From the NCBI RefSeq assembly GCF_023091745.1, contig NC_068922.1, positions 27,504,001 through 27,568,000 of the forward strand: 64,000 bases of DNA, written 5' to 3'. Positions 1 to 11,410 of the stretch are shown in pieces. The notes under the pieces were generated by a model. That model was not told the origin of the DNA. It ran no database searches and worked only from the letters and a program-made list of their open reading frames with translations. The position numbers and the translations under genes are program-made. The DNA comes from Budorcas taxicolor. Its lineage: Eukaryota; Chordata; Mammalia; Artiodactyla; Bovidae. The number at the start of each line of letters is the position of its first letter. Within the stretch, counting starts at the first letter, position 1.

Positions 1-768
1 GTGAAGTGGAACTAAAAAGCCTCTTGATGAAAGTAAAAGAGGAGAGTGAAAAAGTTGGCTTAAAGCTCAACATTCAGAAAATGAAGATCATGGCATCTGG
101 TCAAATAGATGGGGAATAGATGGGGAAATTGCAAATAGATGGGGAAACAGTGGAAACAGTGTCAGACTTTATCTTTCTGGGCTTCAAAATCACTGCAGAT
201 GGTGACTGCAGCCATGAAATTAAAAGATGCTTACTCCTTGGAAGGAAAGTTATTTCCAACCTAGACAGCATATTAAAAAGCAGAGATATTACTTTGCCAA
301 CCAAGGTCCATCTAGTCAAGGCTATGGTTTTTCCAGTGGTCATGTAGGGATGTGAGAGTTGGACTGTGAAGAAAGCTGAGCACCGAAGAATTGATGTTTT
401 TGAACTGTGGTGTTGGAGAAGACTCTTGAGAGTCCCTTGGACTGCAAGGAGATTCAACCAGTCCATCCTAAAGGAGACCAGTCTTGGGTGTTCATTGGAA
501 GGACTGATGCTAAGGCTGAAACTCCAATACTTTGGCCACCTCATGTGAAGAGTTTACTCACTGGAGAAGACTCTGATGCTGGGAGGGATTGGTGGCAGGA
601 AGAGGAGGAAACGACAGAGGATGAGATGGCTGGATGTCATCACCAACTTGATGCACATGAGTTTGGGTGAACTCCGGGAGTTGGTGATGGACAGGGAGGC
701 CTGATGTGTGATTCATGGGGTCACAAAGAGTCAGAAACAACTGAGGACTGAACTGAACTGAACTGAGA
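1..768 (+). mobile_element. Bov-B (RTE LINE) 3' part
   Basis: This is the 3' portion of a Bov-B non-LTR retrotransposon in sense orientation, and it continues off the left edge. It starts just downstream of the reverse-transcriptase YADD region and runs through the C-terminal coding part (broken frames at 120-347 and 366-548). It ends in the GAACT-type tail typical of the family at about 745-768. The near-identical stretch recurs at 8560-9300 and 58661-59235. Stops and frame breaks make it inactive. Confidence 0.9.
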
Positions 769-1400
769 ACAACATATTTAAAGCTATGAGAGCCTGACTT
801 GCTGCAAAATAGATTTTCAAAGTTTTCTGTTATTACAAAATAAATAGAGGTTTACAAAATATTAGCATTTGATCTTGTATTCAATTCTTGGAGAAATATG
901 TATTATCTTCAATATATTATTGTAGTACTAGGTCAGAAGTGGATATAAGAAATTTTAAAAATAAAGCTTTTCAAATGAAAGAACAAAATAATCTACTCCC
1001 ACATATACGTCCATTCTAGAATCATTTTAGGGTATTATTTCTAGTTGTACAACTTGACCCTCCTCTTTCAGTAATATTTCTGAATCTGTTTACTGATTAT
1101 TTAATTATAAACTGGCATTGAAAATTAGTGGGGAAAAGTACAATTAGTTAACAAATCATACAAGAATTTCTTATTCCTAGAAAGTAAATTGGTTTCTTTC
1201 CTCACATCATACAAAAAAAGTAATTCCCCGTAGATCTAGGACTTCAATGTGAGATATAAAAGATTAAATCTTAGAAAAAAAAATAGAATATATTATTTCC
1301 CTGAGGAAAGAAAGGATTTCTTAAATAAGAGCCAGAAAGAGTAAACACAGAAGTAAGGTAAATGTAAAAGTATGCATTTACTCTAAAATTAGGACAAGCT
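769..1400. other. AT-rich intergenic DNA, nothing recognised
   Basis: No open frame of note, no recognised repeat and no RNA gene was seen in this AT-rich stretch. Confidence 0.5.
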
Positions 1401-1412
1401 ACAAGAACATAC

Positions 1413-1618
1413 CCTGGTGGCTCAGACGGTAAAGCGTCTGCCCACAACGCGGGAGACCCAGGTTTGATCCCCTGGTTGGGAAGATCCCTGGAGAAGGAAA
1501 TGGCAACCCACTCTAGTATTCTTGCCTAGAAAATCCCATGGATGGAAAAGCCTGGTGGGCCACAGTCCATGGGGTCACAAAGAGTCAGACATGACTGAGC
1601 AACTTCACTTTCACTTTC
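1413..1618 (+). mobile_element. Bov-tA SINE with 12-bp TSD
   Basis: A tRNA-like head with A-box-like (TGGCTCAGACGG) and B-box-like (GGTTTGATCCC) motifs is fused to a Bov-B-derived 3' body that ends in a CTTTCA-type tail. The 12-bp repeat ACAAGAACATAC flanks it at 1401-1412 and 1619-1630, marking a clean retroposition event. Confidence 0.93.
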
Positions 1619-1630
1619 ACAAGAACATAC

Positions 1631-2095
1631 ATGTAATTAGTTACTCTTTAGTACCTGAAACAAAGAAATCAAAAGAATCTCTCTCTATATATATATATAA
1701 ACAAAATGGATACATAGTCATTTCATAGCAAAGGACAAAGAAATGCATAATAAAGATATGAAAATTTCCTCGTTGATTTATGAACAAGGACAGAGAAATT
1801 ATACCACAATGAGACACAAACTCATATACATTTGACTGACATAATAAAAGGTCAGAAAGTTTTGATGAGTGTGTAGAGCAATGAGCTTTCTCTAGCATGG
1901 ATAAAGGCTGTGTAAATTGGCAGAGCATCTTGGAAAACAATACGACGTTCTCTAGAAAACGTGAAGACCTGCACACCAGAATTAAAATTTCAGTTCTGTT
2001 ATAACCAAGGAAAACAATGCATGTTCAAGATGCTTGCAGGAGTGTGTACATCAATCAGCCTTATCTGTGTTAGAATCAATGTGTAAACAACCCAA
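1631..2095. other. Intergenic DNA, nothing recognised
   Basis: Single-copy-looking AT-rich DNA with a short TA microsatellite near 1684-1700. No gene is supported. Confidence 0.5.
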
Positions 2096-2305
2096 GGCTT
2101 CTCTGGTGGTTCAGTTGGTAAAAAATATGCCTGAAATGCAAGAGATCTGGGTTCAATCTCTAGGTCCAGAAGAACCCATGGAGAGGGGAATGGCAACCCA
2201 CTCCAGTATTCTTGCCTGGAGAATCCCATGGACAGAGGAGCCTGGTGGGCTACAGTCCATGGGATTGTAAAGAGTCAAACACAGTTGAGTGACTAATACT
2301 TTCAC
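2096..2305 (+). mobile_element. Bov-tA SINE
   Basis: A tRNA-like head (GGTTCAATCTC B box) is followed by the Bov-B-derived body with the usual CCACTCCAGTATTCTTGCC block. It is more diverged than the copy at 1413-1618, and I could not define a TSD. Confidence 0.88.
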
Positions 2306-2610
2306 GAACCCAAATGTACATCAACAATAGAATACACAAAGAACAAACACATTGGCTATTCAATGGAATAACATCTAGCAGGAAAAATGAAAGAACTAGA
2401 ACCTTAAGGAACCACTGGGATACATCTGAGAAAGCCAATGACTGAGCAATAAATGCAAGTCAAGAAAATCATCCAGCATGTTTCCATTTGCATCAAGATA
2501 AGCCCAATTAAGCTTTATTTGAGGCGGATACATTTCTATAAAGAAGAGAAACTGCCTGACTAATGGGGAATGATTATAGAGACAGGAAGAAATAGTGGTT
2601 TTAAGCAGGA
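2306..2610. other. Intergenic DNA, nothing recognised
   Basis: No gene or clear repeat was seen between the Bov-tA and the Bov-B tail. Confidence 0.45.
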
Positions 2611-2862
2611 GTCAGTACTTTGGCCACCTCATGAAGAGTTGACTCACTGAAAAAGACTCTGATGCTGGGAGGGATTGGGGGCAGGAGGAGAAAGGGATGA
2701 AAGAGGATGAGATGGCTGGATGGCATCACTGACTATCTGGACATGAATCTGAGTGAACTCCGGGAGTTGGTGATGGACAGGGAGGCCTGGCGTGCTGCGA
2801 TTCATGGGGTCACAAAGAGTCGGACACGACTGAGCAACTGAACTGAGCTGAACTGAAACAGC
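2611..2862 (+). mobile_element. Bov-B 3' end fragment
   Basis: The last 250 bp or so of Bov-B in sense orientation, from the TACTTTGGCCACCTCATG block to the GAACTGA tail. It is a strongly 5'-truncated insertion. Confidence 0.88.
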
Positions 2863-2865
2863 TCT

Positions 2866-2990
2866 GGTTCCAGATCTACTAATTCACTGTGTGACCTTAG
2901 TCAGTTGCCCTACCTCTGTTCTTCAGTTTCCTCATTTAAAAATGGTGTAATAATTGTACCTGTTTCACAAGATTATATACGGGCAGTTCA
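2866..2990 (+). mobile_element. MIR SINE
   Basis: The core CTGTGTGACCTTAGTCAG followed by TCAGTTTCCTCATTTAAAAATGG matches the conserved MIR core and tail. It is old and diverged. Confidence 0.75.
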
Positions 2991-3829
2991 GTTTGAATTG
3001 CTCTATGTGTTCGTTCTTTCTTATTCAGGTTCACTTCTGTACATTGCTCACCTTTAGTGGAGATGAGGCATAGGGGTGCAATCGGAAAAGAGCCACCAGG
3101 AGCTGCAAACACATTCTTAAATCATCTCCATAAGGAGGTTGGCACATTCCCAGTGACACTGTATCCATTCTTTAAACTACACATGTACACTATGTGCCTC
3201 TTTTACATGTCCTATATCTTAGATGTTTAGAGATATAAACACAAAAATTTTAGACTATATTTGCCCATTTCTTTCTCTTAAAAAGTGCAATATACCATTT
3301 AAATTACAAACTCCCAATTAATGGACTATTTTACTTTTTCTTCTATTTCCTAGAATTGGTATTCAAATATTATTTGTTAGATTGATTTCATTCTAGGCAG
3401 CACTCGTTATACACACACAAATTGGTTTTTAATCCGTGTATTTGATTATGGTGAAACTTCTAAGGAATAAACAATTTCCTCTGGGCAATGGTTCATTTGT
3501 AAGACTGTAAATCTATTAATTTACTCTAAGAATTTAGTGTAGTCTAGTAAATTTGTAGCTGGAAGGGACTTTAGTTTAATTCTTATTTAAGAAACTGAAG
3601 TATAGTGAAATCAAGTTTTCCAAAATGGCTTAGTTTCGTTTACAAACGCCTCCTAACATTGTTAAGATCTCAGAAAATGTGGGAAATTTCTTGCTGCTTT
3701 GCTCCAACAACTGATGAAACACAGGCAATCCATCTCTCCCACCGTCAACCGATTCTCAGCCTTGAAACTCTGGTCTGCATTAACCAAAAATGTGTCCTGA
3801 TACTTCATCTTTGAAACTCCATTTTCTTT
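2991..3829. other. Intergenic DNA, nothing recognised
   Basis: AT-rich non-repetitive-looking sequence. Its short frames have no protein character. Confidence 0.45.
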
Positions 3830-3834
3830 CCTTT

Positions 3835-3953
3835 TTTTAATATTTTGGCCACACTATGAGGCATGCGAGATCTTAATCCCCTGACCAGGGACAGAAACTG
3901 CACACCCTAAAGTGGAAACCTAGTCTTAACCACTGGACTGCCAGGGAAGCCCA
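3835..3953 (-). mobile_element. CHR-type tRNA-derived SINE (antisense)
   Basis: GGCCACACTATGAGGCATG, then CCTGACCAGGGA and CTTAACCACTGGACTGCCAGGGAAGC, is the antisense of a cetartiodactyl CHR-2-like SINE head and body. Confidence 0.8.
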
Positions 3954-4294
3954 AAACTTTCACTTTCATATTGATATTTCTGTTGTCACCACAGCCCAGT
4001 TTATCTGTTTTTGTCCCTGGGATGCCATTTATTGACCTGTTTGGATCTTATGCTCCAAAACTTTCTTTCCAACTTTGTATAAACCTCAACTCAGCCCCAA
4101 ACCCCAGAACCAACACAAGTCTGTCAACAGTATATTTCAGACATCAGTGATTTAGTCAATAATTATACAGTTAGTGAACAACAAGCTTGAACCTAGGACC
4201 CATCTGAAGTTCTGTTTCACTTATTGCAATTTAGTCAATCTATGTGGGTTCATATATTTTCCTTAATCTGCAGCTTCTTCACTATTCTCCTCTT
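3954..4294. other. Intergenic DNA, nothing recognised
   Basis: No gene or clear repeat was identified in this stretch. Confidence 0.45.
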
Positions 4295-4508
4295 TGTGTG
4301 TATGCCCAGTCACTCAGTCCTGTCCAACTCTTTGCAACTCCATGGACTATAGCCCAGCAGGCTCCTCTGTCCATGGGATTTCCCAGGCAAGAATACTGGA
4401 GTGGGTTGCCATTTCTTCCCCCAGGGAATCTTCCCAACCCAGGGGATCAAACCTACATCTCCTACATTGGCAGGTGGGTTCTTTACTGCTGAGCCACCTG
4501 GGAATCCA
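4295..4508 (-). mobile_element. Bov-tA SINE (antisense)
   Basis: This is the antisense Bov-tA order: GACTCTTTGCAACTCCATGG-like start, GCAAGAATACTGGAGTGGGT block, then the tRNA-like head ending GAGCCACCTGGGAA. Confidence 0.9.
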
Positions 4509-4619
4509 TCTTATAAGCAGCACACCTTAGAGGATAACTATAAATTGGCTTGCATTCAGTTTTGTGACAATCAGTCCAGTTGATGATCTTCGCTCACCCA
4601 CTAATACTCTTCTCCAGCC

Positions 4620-5035
4620 CATGCTGTTCAAACATACTGGCTCTAGTTTTCCTCAAAAACAGTTTGGATGGTTCCACCACAGGGCCTTTGCACTCAGTGC
4701 CTCTTGGCTTGTAGTTCTGTTCCTAGGTGTCCTGATGGCTTATTCCAGCACCTCCCTTAGAGCTGAGCTTAAATTTTACTTTACCGATGGAGCATTCTGA
4801 TTATTTTATATAAGGTAGCAACCTCTGCCTCTCCCCAAACTTTCAATCTTTCTTTCCCTGCTCTATTTTTTTTTCTCCATAAAGTTTTCACCATTGGTCA
4901 GAGTTTGTATTTTAACTGTCAATATTTCATCACCAGAAACATCTGTCCCATGAGGTAAGTGTTTTTATCTGCTTTCTAATTATCATATACCCGTGCTAAG
5001 AACACAGGACTTGCTCAACAAATAAGGGAAGAATA
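4620..5035 (+). mobile_element. L2 LINE fragment (diverged)
   Basis: The phrases GGGCCTTTGCACTCAGTGCC, AGAGCTGAGCTTAAATTTTAC and the TTGCTCAACAAATAAGGGAAG end resemble the L2 3' part. The match is by eye and the boundaries are approximate. Confidence 0.5.
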
Positions 5036-6934
5036 AAAGAAGGGAGAAATACAGCAAGTGAAAGTCAGCAGAGCTCATAACTGCTTGATATCCTGCATCA
5101 GAAGCCTGCCTGCCGTATTGTGAGGAGGGGTAGCCATCACTCCCTTTCACATCTGTCATATACCATCTTATTACATCTCAACTACCATAAATTATTTAAT
5201 TAATTAACCCTGCCAAATGGAAAAGGGATTGATATAAGAAAGCAAGCAGTGTGAAAAATAACTTTGTCTGTTTTTTACACATCTTCATTCCTTTTGTCTC
5301 TCTGCACTTCTTTCCTCCTTCATGTGTCCACCTCTCCTTTCACCTTTACGTCCTCTTCTCCTTGCTCCTTTCCCCTGTTACTATGGTTGAATGCCTCTGT
5401 GGCATTAAACCAAGCTGAAGCACAGACGTTATTGAGGGTTGAAGGGTGCATAACAGATGCTGTTAATCTGCCCTGGAGAGCCTTGAATGAGCAAGGGGGC
5501 CTTGCGATGAAATTGGATAGGGTATTCTCTAAACCAGTGATCTCCAATAAGCATTTGGTATTAACTAAGCAAGATATTGTGTATTACGTTGCTCTCAGTT
5601 TCTTTGAAACACCTGCCGAAGAGGACTCAGTGTAATGAACTTTAAGAAAAAAACCTGAAAGTGTTTTTCAATTAACTTTTCTTCTTTTGTAAGGATTAGT
5701 TTCCCATTCTGAAAAATATTTGAGTAAATTTGGCTGATTGCCTATCAATTTGCACATTAGACAGATGTTTATCATGGAATCAAGACATGATGTTTTGGGA
5801 TATCACTTGTTAATCCTCCTGCCTCAAGTCAAACATATGCTAACTGATCTCTAATCATTTTATCACTAGAATCTCATATTCTGTAAATTCTATGATGCAT
5901 AAATTTACTGCATATATCCAGAATCACTTGAAATGAACAAAAAGTTCATAATGAGTTGAACAAAAAGTTCATCATGAACAAAAGTTCATGAACAAAAAGT
6001 TCATGATGATGTGTTGTTGGTCATGTCCCTAACTTTGAATTAGAACTTCTAGCCTGGGACTGTAAGTGTGAGCACAGAGTACAAACTCAGAAGTCAATAT
6101 CAAAGACCTTAGCTGTAAATGCAAACCAATGGCAGAAGCAACTATTTGTAACAGATAAGGAGTCTATCGACAATACCAATTCTTGGACAAGAGGCTGAGA
6201 AATACAAGATAAATCCTATATAAATAATTCTCTATTTCTTTCTTTAAAATATTTTATAACATTTCACCTAAACCCATTGCTCTATCTCATGAGTTTTGTG
6301 AACTACATAAAATTCTATGTAAACTTTTGTGTTTATGTTCGCATGTAAACTCTTTTGGAATATGGATCTCTAGTAACCTTAGATAAGTTTTGTGAACCTC
6401 TCCCCCAAATTTAAAGAGCTACTGCTCTACAATCTTTTGGAAATCTGGAAAAATGTGAGAGGAGTATCTGGCTTTCTGTTCGCTGTAGTGTTTTTACTTG
6501 ATAGAAATGCAAAGGGCTGCCAAAGTAAAAGTTCTTTGGTTAGAGTAACAGCACATACCTAATATCATTCTGAGATAAATAAATGAATATATAAATATGA
6601 CATGCTTACAAGTGTTGTGATAAAACAGTTAGAAAGTTGGTGATGATGCTGGTAGTGGTGGTGGAGGCAACACTCCCCAGCATAAAAGGATACTGACTAT
6701 ATCTTGACTTAGAATAATTTAAAGTCTGAGTTCTAGATTTTAATTACAAAACTACAACTGTCTTCAAAATACGATTGCTCTCAAATCAGTATCTCATGCA
6801 CATCTGTCCTTTTGTTAAATAAATTTTGTTCAATAATATAAGGGGTTTTTCTTAAATACTATTTACAGAGAAGCTATTTATGAAATAAGACAATGGCCTC
6901 TTGGTGACCCTGATGTGTATGACATGGACTTTTT
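5036..6934. other. Intergenic DNA without recognisable genes
   Basis: Mostly single-copy-looking DNA. The 123-codon frame at 5264-5635 has Ser/Leu-rich low-complexity character at its start and no recognised domain, so I do not call it a gene. A small repeat cluster lies at 5937-6009. Confidence 0.5.
5937..6009. repeat. Cluster of imperfect GAACAAAAAGTTCAT repeats
   Basis: The unit GAACAAAAAGTTCAT occurs about four times with varying spacers. It is itself palindromic (GAAC...GTTC), so the cluster could fold into short hairpins. It looks like local slippage. Confidence 0.8.
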
Positions 6935-6974
6935 TGAATTTTTTTAATTTCTTTAATTTTACATTGGAATATAT
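6935..6974 (-). mobile_element. L1 3' UTR fragment, left of Bov-B insertion
   Basis: Antisense L1 3' UTR (TTTACATTGGAATATATAGTTGA-like). The same L1 continues at 9305-9440 on the other side of the Bov-B. A short repeat TAGTTGACT at both junctions suggests the Bov-B TSD. Confidence 0.65.
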
Positions 6975-9303
6975 AGTTGACTAATAGAGTTTTGCCAAGA
7001 GAACACACTGGTCATAGCAAACACCCTCTTCCAACAGCACAAGAGAAGACTCTACACATGGATATCACCAGATGGTAAACGCCGAAATCAGATTGATGAT
7101 ATTCTTTGCATCCAAAGATGGAGAAGCTCTATACAGTCAGCAAAAACAAGACCGGGAGCTGACTGTGGCTCAGATCATGAACTCCTTATTGCCAAATTCA
7201 GACTTAAATTGAAGAAAGTAGGAAGAACTGCTAGACCATTCAGGTATGACCTAAATCAAATCCCTTATGATTATACAGTGGAAGTGAGAAATAGATTTAA
7301 GGGCCTAGATCTGATAGAGGGCATGATGAACTATGGACGGAGGTTCATGACATTGTACAGGAGACAGGGATCAAGATCATCCCCATAGAAAAGAAATGCC
7401 AAAAAGCAAAATGGCTGTCTGAAGAGGCCTTACAAAAAGAAGAGAAGCGAAAAGCAAAGGAGAAAAGGAAAGATATAAGCATCTGAATGCAGAGTTCCAA
7501 AGAATAGCTAGGAGAGATAAGAAAGCCTTCCTCAGTGATCAATGCAAAGAAATAGAGGAAAACAACAGAATGGGAAAGACCAGAGATCTCTTCAAGAAAA
7601 CTAGAGATACCAAGGGAACATTTCACGCAAAGATGGGCTCGATAAAGGACAGAAATGGTATGGACTTAACAGAAGCAGAAGATATTAAGAAGAGGTGGCA
7701 AGAATACACAGAAGAACTGTACAAAAAAGATCTGCACAACCAAGATAATCACGATGGTGTGATCACTCACCTAGAGCCAAACATTCTGGAATGTGAAGTC
7801 AAGTGGGCCTTAGAAAGCATCACTACGAACAAAGCTAGTGGAGGTGATGGAATTCCAGTTGAGCTATTTCAAATCCTGAAAGATGATGCTGTGAAAGTGT
7901 TGCACTCAATATGCCAGCAAATTTGGAAAACTCAGCAGTGGCCACAGGACTAAAAAAGGTCAGTTTTCATTCCAATCCCAAAGAAAGGCAATGCCAAAGA
8001 ATGCTCAAACTACTGCACAATTGCACTCATCTCACATGCTAGTAAAGTAATGCTCAAAATTCTCCAAGCCAGGCTTCAGCAATATGTGAACCATGAACTT
8101 CCAGATGTTCAAGCTGGTTTTAGAAAAGGCAGAGGAACCAGAGATCAAATTGCCAATATCCGCTGGATCATGGAAAAAGCAAGAGAGATCCAGAAAAACA
8201 TCTATTTCTGCTTTACTGACTATGCCAAAGCCTTTGACTGTGTGGATCACAATCAACTGTGGACAATTCTGAAAGAGATGGGAATACCAGACCATCTGAC
8301 CTGCCTCTTGAGAAACCTGGATGCAGGTCAGGAAGCAACAGTTAGAACTGGACATGGAACAACAGACTAGTTCCAAATAGGAAAAGGAGTATGTCAAGGC
8401 TGTATATTGTCACCCTGCTTATTTAACTTATATGCAGAGTACATCATGAGAAACACTGGGCTGGAAGAAGCACAAGCTGGAATCAAGATTGCTGGGAGAA
8501 ATATCAATAACCTCAGATATGCAGATGACAGCACCCTTATGGCAGAAAGTGAAGAGGACCTAAAAAGCCTCTTGATGAAAGTGAAAGAGGAGAGTGAAAA
8601 AGTTGGCTTAAAGCTCAACATTCAGAAAACGAAGATCATGGCATCTGGTCCCATCACTTCATGGGAAATAGATGGGGAAACAGTGGAAACAGTGTAAGAC
8701 TTTATTTTTTGGGGCTTCAAAATCCCTGCAGATGGTGACTGCAGCCATGAAATTAAAAGACTCTCACCTCTTGGAAGAAAAGTTATGACCAACCTACATA
8801 GCATATTCAAAAGCAGAGACATTAGTTTGCCGACTGAGGTCCATCTAGTCAAGGCTATGGTTTTTCCAGTGGTCATGTATGGATGTGAGAGTTGGACTGT
8901 GAAGAAGGCTGCACACTGAAGAATTGATACTTTTGAACTGTGGTTTTGAAGAAGACTCTTGAGAGTCCCTTGGACTGCAAGGAGATCCAGCCAGTCCATT
9001 CTAAAGGAGATCAGTCCTGGGTGTTCATTGGAAGGACTGATGCTAAAGCTGAAACTCCAGTACTTTGGCCCCCTCATGCGAAGAGTTGACTCATTGGAAA
9101 AGACTCTGATGCTGGGAGGGATTGGGGGCAGGAAGGAGAAGGGGACGACAGAGGATGAGATGGCTGGAATGCATTACCAACTCGATGGACATGAGTTTGA
9201 GTAAACTCCGCGAGTTGGTGATGGACAGGGAGTCCTGGCATGTTGCGATTCATGGGGTTGCCCAGAGCCGGACCCGACTGAGTAACTGAAATGAACTGAA
9301 CTG
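6975..9303 (+). mobile_element. Bov-B LINE, 5'-truncated, RT region and 3' end
   Basis: The longest single Bov-B in the window. It begins inside the AP-type endonuclease (matching about 25962 onward of the copy at 24909-26249), then passes through the linker and reverse transcriptase. Family blocks seen are the DYAKAFDCVDH block near 8218-8250 and the YADD catalytic box near 8518-8530. It ends in the GAACTGAACTGA tail. The reading frame is broken, for example by a stop near 7951 and another near 8370, leaving open frames at 7570-7953, 8050-8370 and 8407-8697. It is non-autonomous now. The apparent TSD TAGTTGACT places the insertion inside an antisense L1 3' UTR. Confidence 0.95.
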
Positions 9304-9304
9304 A

Positions 9305-9440
9305 CTTAGTTGACTTACAATATTGTGTTCTTTTCAGATGTACAGCAAAATGATCCAGTTACCCATATACATATATCCATTCTTTTTCAAATTCTTTACC
9401 CATAGAGATTATTATAGAGTACTGAGTAGAGTTCCTAAAC
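9305..9440 (-). mobile_element. L1 3' UTR fragment, right of Bov-B insertion
   Basis: Antisense L1 3' UTR (TTACAATATTGTGTTCTTTTCAG, GAGTACTGAGTAGAGTTCC) continuing the piece at 6935-6974. Confidence 0.7.
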
Positions 9441-9534
9441 AGGAAAATTTTAGCTCAAGAAATGCGATTTAGTTTTAAAGAGCATGAGATGTTTGTTCAA
9501 AAAAAAAATCAAAAAAACACTCACTCTGTTGACA

Positions 9535-9569
9535 TGCTGCTGCTGCTGCTGCTATTGCTGCTGCTGCTG
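9535..9569. repeat. (CTG)n microsatellite, interrupted once
   Basis: Eleven CTG-type triplets with one ATT interruption. In ruminants such tracts usually form the tail of Bov-A2 SINEs, but no Bov-A2 body adjoins this one. Confidence 0.9.
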
Positions 9570-9809
9570 AGAGATAAAAATTATGATGATTCAGCTGAAG
9601 GAAATTAAAAGGAACCTGAGTGATAGGTGGTGTGCATTTAGAGAGAGGGAGCCAGCTAACTTGCCCATGAACACTTGGGCCAGAGCCACCAGAAGTGATG
9701 GGAAGAGTGGTAAGGGGAGCAGTGATGTTAAGTTCAGACACTAAAGGAGGAAGCAGGTCCTGGTTAGAGAGGACACTCAGACCAGAGGGTAACATCCTGC
9801 AAGGTTCAA

Positions 9810-9981
9810 GGGTAATGGCATAAAAAATATAGGCAAGATGAGAGTTCTGCCTCAGAGAAATGACAATTAGCATGTTTTAATGACGGTGTTCAGAGGGTAA
9901 TGGCATAAAAAATATAGGCAAGATGGGAGTTCTGCCTCAGAGAAATGACAATTAGCATGTTTTAATGTGACGGTGTTCAGA
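9810..9981. repeat. Tandem duplication, two copies of about 85 bp
   Basis: Copy 1 spans 9810-9894 and copy 2 spans 9895-9981. They differ by one substitution (GATGAGAG versus GATGGGAG) and a TG insertion in copy 2, so the duplication is recent. Confidence 0.95.
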
Positions 9982-10149
9982 GGCAGTGGTTTCAACACTT
10001 TAGTGTTATCAAAATTAACATTCCTAAAGATGAGTGGTAAAGCAGATATTTTGTTCAGATCTCTCTGCTCCATTCTCTCTCTCCCTCTTCCTTCTAATCC
10101 CCTATTCTTAATGTGGAAGTTTAAAATCCAATCTCACATCAGTTCCTTT

Positions 10150-10620
10150 AAGAATATATTGTGGAGAGCTTGGGATGAACATGTACACACTGCTATATTT
10201 TAAATGGATAATCAAATAGGACCTGCTCTATAGCACAGGGAACTCTGCTTAATGTTACATGGCAGCCTGGATGGGAGAGGAGTTTGGGAGAGAATGGATA
10301 CCTGTGTAAGTATGGCTGAGTCCGTTAGCTATTCAGCTGAAACTATCACAACATTGTTTGTTAATCAGCTATGAAAGTGAAAGTGTTAGTCGCTCAGTCA
10401 AGTCCAACTCTTTGTGACCCCATGGACTGCAGGCTCTTCTGTCCATGGAATTCTCCAGGCAAGAATACTGGAGTGGGTAGCCTTTCCCTTCTCCAAGGGA
10501 TATTCCTGACCCAAGAATCGAAGCCAGGTTTCCCACACTGCAGGCATATTCTTTACCATCTGAGCCATGAGGGAATACCTGATACAAAATAAAAAGTTTT
10601 TTTAAAAAATTAAAAATAAA
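10150..10620 (+). mobile_element. L1 3' end, sense, split by a Bov-tA
   Basis: GGGATGAACATGTACACACT, GCACAGGGAACTCTGCT and GAAACTATCACAACATTG, ending in AAAATAAAAAGTTT, form a ruminant L1 3' UTR. A Bov-tA sits at 10370-10576 and the A-rich tail resumes after it. Confidence 0.8.
10370..10576 (-). mobile_element. Bov-tA SINE (antisense) inside L1
   Basis: Antisense Bov-tA beginning with GTGAAAGTGTTAGTCGCTCA and ending in the tRNA-like head at CATCTGAGCCATGAGGGAA. Confidence 0.9.
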
Positions 10621-11410
10621 ATGATTGGGAAGCAGAACACATAGATGTTTATCTCTACATATATCCAAAAAAAAAAAAGAAGAAGAAGAAGTATATTGTG
10701 GAAAATCTCCCCTCGGTATATCTATGTCATCATCTGGCTTTTGCTGCCACTTGGTGGTAAGAAGATGCCATGGGTCTAACTAAGACATTTTATAGTTCTG
10801 CTGAACAGTGGGAATGTTTTCCAAATTTACTGAAGAATATTTAATTGTAATTCCTTTTATATTTTGGAGACAAAGAGCTCTCGTTGTTTTACACCCATTT
10901 TTTTAAATATGCTTTTTTAATACAAAGTTTCATACTATAAGCATTGGATAACTTCTAGAATTAAATGGACAATAATTTTAAAGTTTGGGCTAGTTTCTTG
11001 GTTGGTTTGTCTGTATTTTCCAAATGTAAGATTATATAGGAGGGAGCTGAGGGTGAAGTAAACACTCCCTTATCTGAGTGCAGATGTGGGGGATCCTGAA
11101 GGCAGGGCTGTGAGGTCTGCGAACAAAGCAGTAACTTGATCCAAAGCTCAGAAACTGAGGTCCTGAATAGTTTTTTTATGTCATGACATCACTTAGAGTC
11201 CTTGATTTCTAAAGCAGCTGGTTGAAAATGACTCTTTATTGTAATCCAGACACCATGCTTCCCAACAACATATGGCTTTGCTTCGCTTCCTTCATTTACA
11301 ATGTTGTTTCTCTTTCTTTTCAAATTCTCCCCTTCCTACAAGGCCTAGTTTTAATATGTCAGCTGTCTTAACTATTTTTTCCCCATTCTCATCTTTCTTT
11401 AGCAATTGTG
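10621..11410. other. Intergenic DNA, nothing recognised
   Basis: Contains a short A-rich (AAG)n tract at about 10668-10691. No gene or confident repeat otherwise. Confidence 0.5.

Larger units (their letters stand above)
9441..10149. other. Intergenic DNA with a CTG microsatellite and a tandem duplication
   Basis: No gene was identified. Two repeats inside this stretch are listed separately at 9535-9569 and 9810-9981. Confidence 0.5.

Noticed and set aside
5264..5635. 123-codon + frame with a signal-peptide-like start
   Set aside because: The hydrophobic/Ser-rich start comes from a pyrimidine-rich stretch. The rest matches no family known to me and there is no gene context.
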